Origin: SAR86 cluster bacterium
GTDB taxonomy: Bacteria; Pseudomonadota; Gammaproteobacteria; Pseudomonadales; Pseudohongiellaceae
DNA length: 44,483 nt
Direction: 5' to 3'
Assembly (NCBI GenBank): GCA_002402175.1
Contig: NVVJ01000026.1
Location: 1-44,483 of the forward strand
Below the pieces are notes generated by a model. The model worked only from the letters and a program-made list of their open reading frames with translations, had not been told where the DNA came from and did no database searches. Positions 43,474 to 44,483 of this stretch are shown one piece after another. Every line of letters begins with the position of its first letter. Positions within the stretch are counted from its first letter, which is position 1. The position numbers and the translations under genes were made by a program.

Positions 43474-44483
43474 ATGGAATTGTTCCTGGGCTTTTATTTT
43501 GGCTTTACGTTGATGATTGTTTTGTACAACTTGCACTGGTATGCCATTACAAAAGAAAAAAGCTATTTATATTACGTGGGGCTTAGAGTCTCCTTAATGT
43601 TAACGATAGTGCAGTCAATCCTGGCCACTCCTTTAGAAGAGTTTTATCAAGTGTTAAATATAAATGTGGTGTTTATGTTTGTTTTTGCTTTTACAAAAGA
43701 ATTTTTAGGTTTAAGGAAGAGCTTTTATCGCCTGAATGCTTTTGTGAACTATGCAATGATATTTGTTCTTTTATGTTTCGTTTATAGCGTAATCGTAGGG
43801 AATTATGAAATATTTGATAAGCCGTACTCAATAATGACTTCTCCGCTTATTTTGTTGGGATGTTTTGTGTACAGCCAGGGTTATGCCCCCGCAAAATACT
43901 ATGTAATAGGCTGGGGTATCGCTATATCGTTGACAGGGATTAATGATCTCAACGAATATAGAGGATTTGATTTTTATCCTGAGATTCCGTTCACTTTAAT
44001 AGGACAACTTATCGAGTCAGTTATTCTTTCTTATGCCATATCGGTAAAGACTGGCCTCATTATCAGAGAAAAGGAAGAGCAAGAAAAAGTTTTAATACAC
44101 CAGGCAAAATTGGCGTCTATGGGGCAGATGCTTGAAAACATTTCTCATCAATGGCGACAGCCATTAAATAGAATAGCCACGTATATAATAAATGTGCAGG
44201 TATATATTAGAGAGCGTTATAACGGCGATGAATATGTAATGGACGCTCTTGAACAGTCTCAACTGCAACTGGATTATATGTCTAATACTATTGAAGATTT
44301 TACAAATTTCAATGAAAAGTCCGAAGATGAGAGTGGTTTTCTGGCCTCTGACGTTGCGGCAGGTGTTTATAATATTGTTGGGCTTACTTTGGAGAAAAAT
44401 GAAATTGTTTTTGAAATTATTGAACATAGTGATTTTTCGATATACTCATATCAAAGTGAACTCAGTCAGGTCGTTTTAAATTT
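43474..44483 (+). CDS. 7TM-DISM type sensor histidine kinase (3' end outside window)
   Basis: The frame is open from ATG 43474 (GGGGAAG about 6 bases upstream) to the window end, 336 residues visible. Residues ~1-200 form about seven membrane helices. The start LFLGFYFGFTLMIVLYNLHW and KEKSYLYYVGLR resembles the 7TMR-DISM membrane domain. A linker and the HisKA domain follow, with the H-box MLENISHQWRQPLNR carrying the phospho-accepting His. The ATPase domain begins at the edge. The periplasmic DISMED2 domain that often precedes the 7TM part is absent, so the sensor begins directly in the membrane. The ligand and response regulator are unknown. Confidence 0.88.
   Translation, partial: MELFLGFYFGFTLMIVLYNLHWYAITKEKSYLYYVGLRVSLMLTIVQSILATPLEEFYQVLNINVVFMFVFAFTKEFLGLRKSFYRLNAFVNYAMIFVLLCFVYSVIVGNYEIFDKPYSIMTSPLILLGCFVYSQGYAPAKYYVIGWGIAISLTGINDLNEYRGFDFYPEIPFTLIGQLIESVILSYAISVKTGLIIREKEEQEKVLIHQAKLASMGQMLENISHQWRQPLNRIATYIINVQVYIRERYNGDEYVMDALEQSQLQLDYMSNTIEDFTNFNEKSEDESGFLASDVAAGVYNIVGLTLEKNEIVFEIIEHSDFSIYSYQSELSQVVLN

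Overview
The window is 44.5 kb of a moderately AT-rich gammaproteobacterial chromosome. The gene content suggests a marine Pseudomonadales/Cellvibrionales-like lineage, but genus cannot be fixed from sequence reading alone. Most of the left half follows a gene order known from both E. coli and Pseudomonas: secA - argJ - Nudix/ThiE - yacG - coaE - pilD - pilC - pilB - pilin - nadC - DUF1631 - ampD - ampE - aceE - aceF. The right half carries yajQ, an AmpG-like transporter, fxsA-groES-groEL, a PuuD-like membrane protein, a crotonase and a tRNA-Leu gene.

Region by region: (1) 1-1.44 kb holds the 3' end of an MFS transporter abutting a 5'-truncated secA; the joint is abnormal and may be a rearrangement or an assembly artefact. 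(2) 1.5-6 kb has argJ, a Nudix/ThiE fusion and an unrecognised secreted protein. (3) 6.1-10.8 kb, minus strand, has the type IV pilus genes pilB, pilC and pilD followed by coaE and yacG. (4) 10.9-17.6 kb is a pilin island: TfpZ-like accessory protein, two paralogous major-type pilins (one with a near-consensus sigma-54 promoter), a TMTC-like GT-C membrane protein, a DPM1-like GT2 glycosyltransferase, an AglD/LPG-synthase-like membrane protein and a SAM methyltransferase. Together they could form a polyprenyl-phosphate-sugar dependent pilin modification system; this is the main candidate for something undescribed. (5) 18-24.2 kb has a small cytochrome c, a secreted HNH nuclease, nadC, a membrane-anchored aspartic protease, DUF1631, ampD and ampE. 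(6) 24.5-28.9 kb has aceE-aceF of pyruvate dehydrogenase, without pdhR or lpd beside them.

(7) 28.9-34.5 kb: the ATPase and permease genes of a BtuCD/FecCD-type importer lie in the same orientation but are separated by about 3.8 kb of accessory DNA. That block holds a calcium-motif lipoprotein, a DUF4279 gene, HigBA and Phd-VapC toxin-antitoxin pairs, a VOC protein, and a dense set of REP palindromes with two decayed 3' ends of REP-associated tyrosine transposases (RAYT). (8) 34.8-42.8 kb is housekeeping. It includes a clear sigma-32 type promoter before groES and a long imperfect inverted repeat just after groEL. (9) The right edge has tRNA-Leu(TAG) with a strong promoter, then a 7TM-DISM histidine kinase cut by the window end.

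Protein identities are from recognised motifs and family resemblance read by eye. No database search was run.
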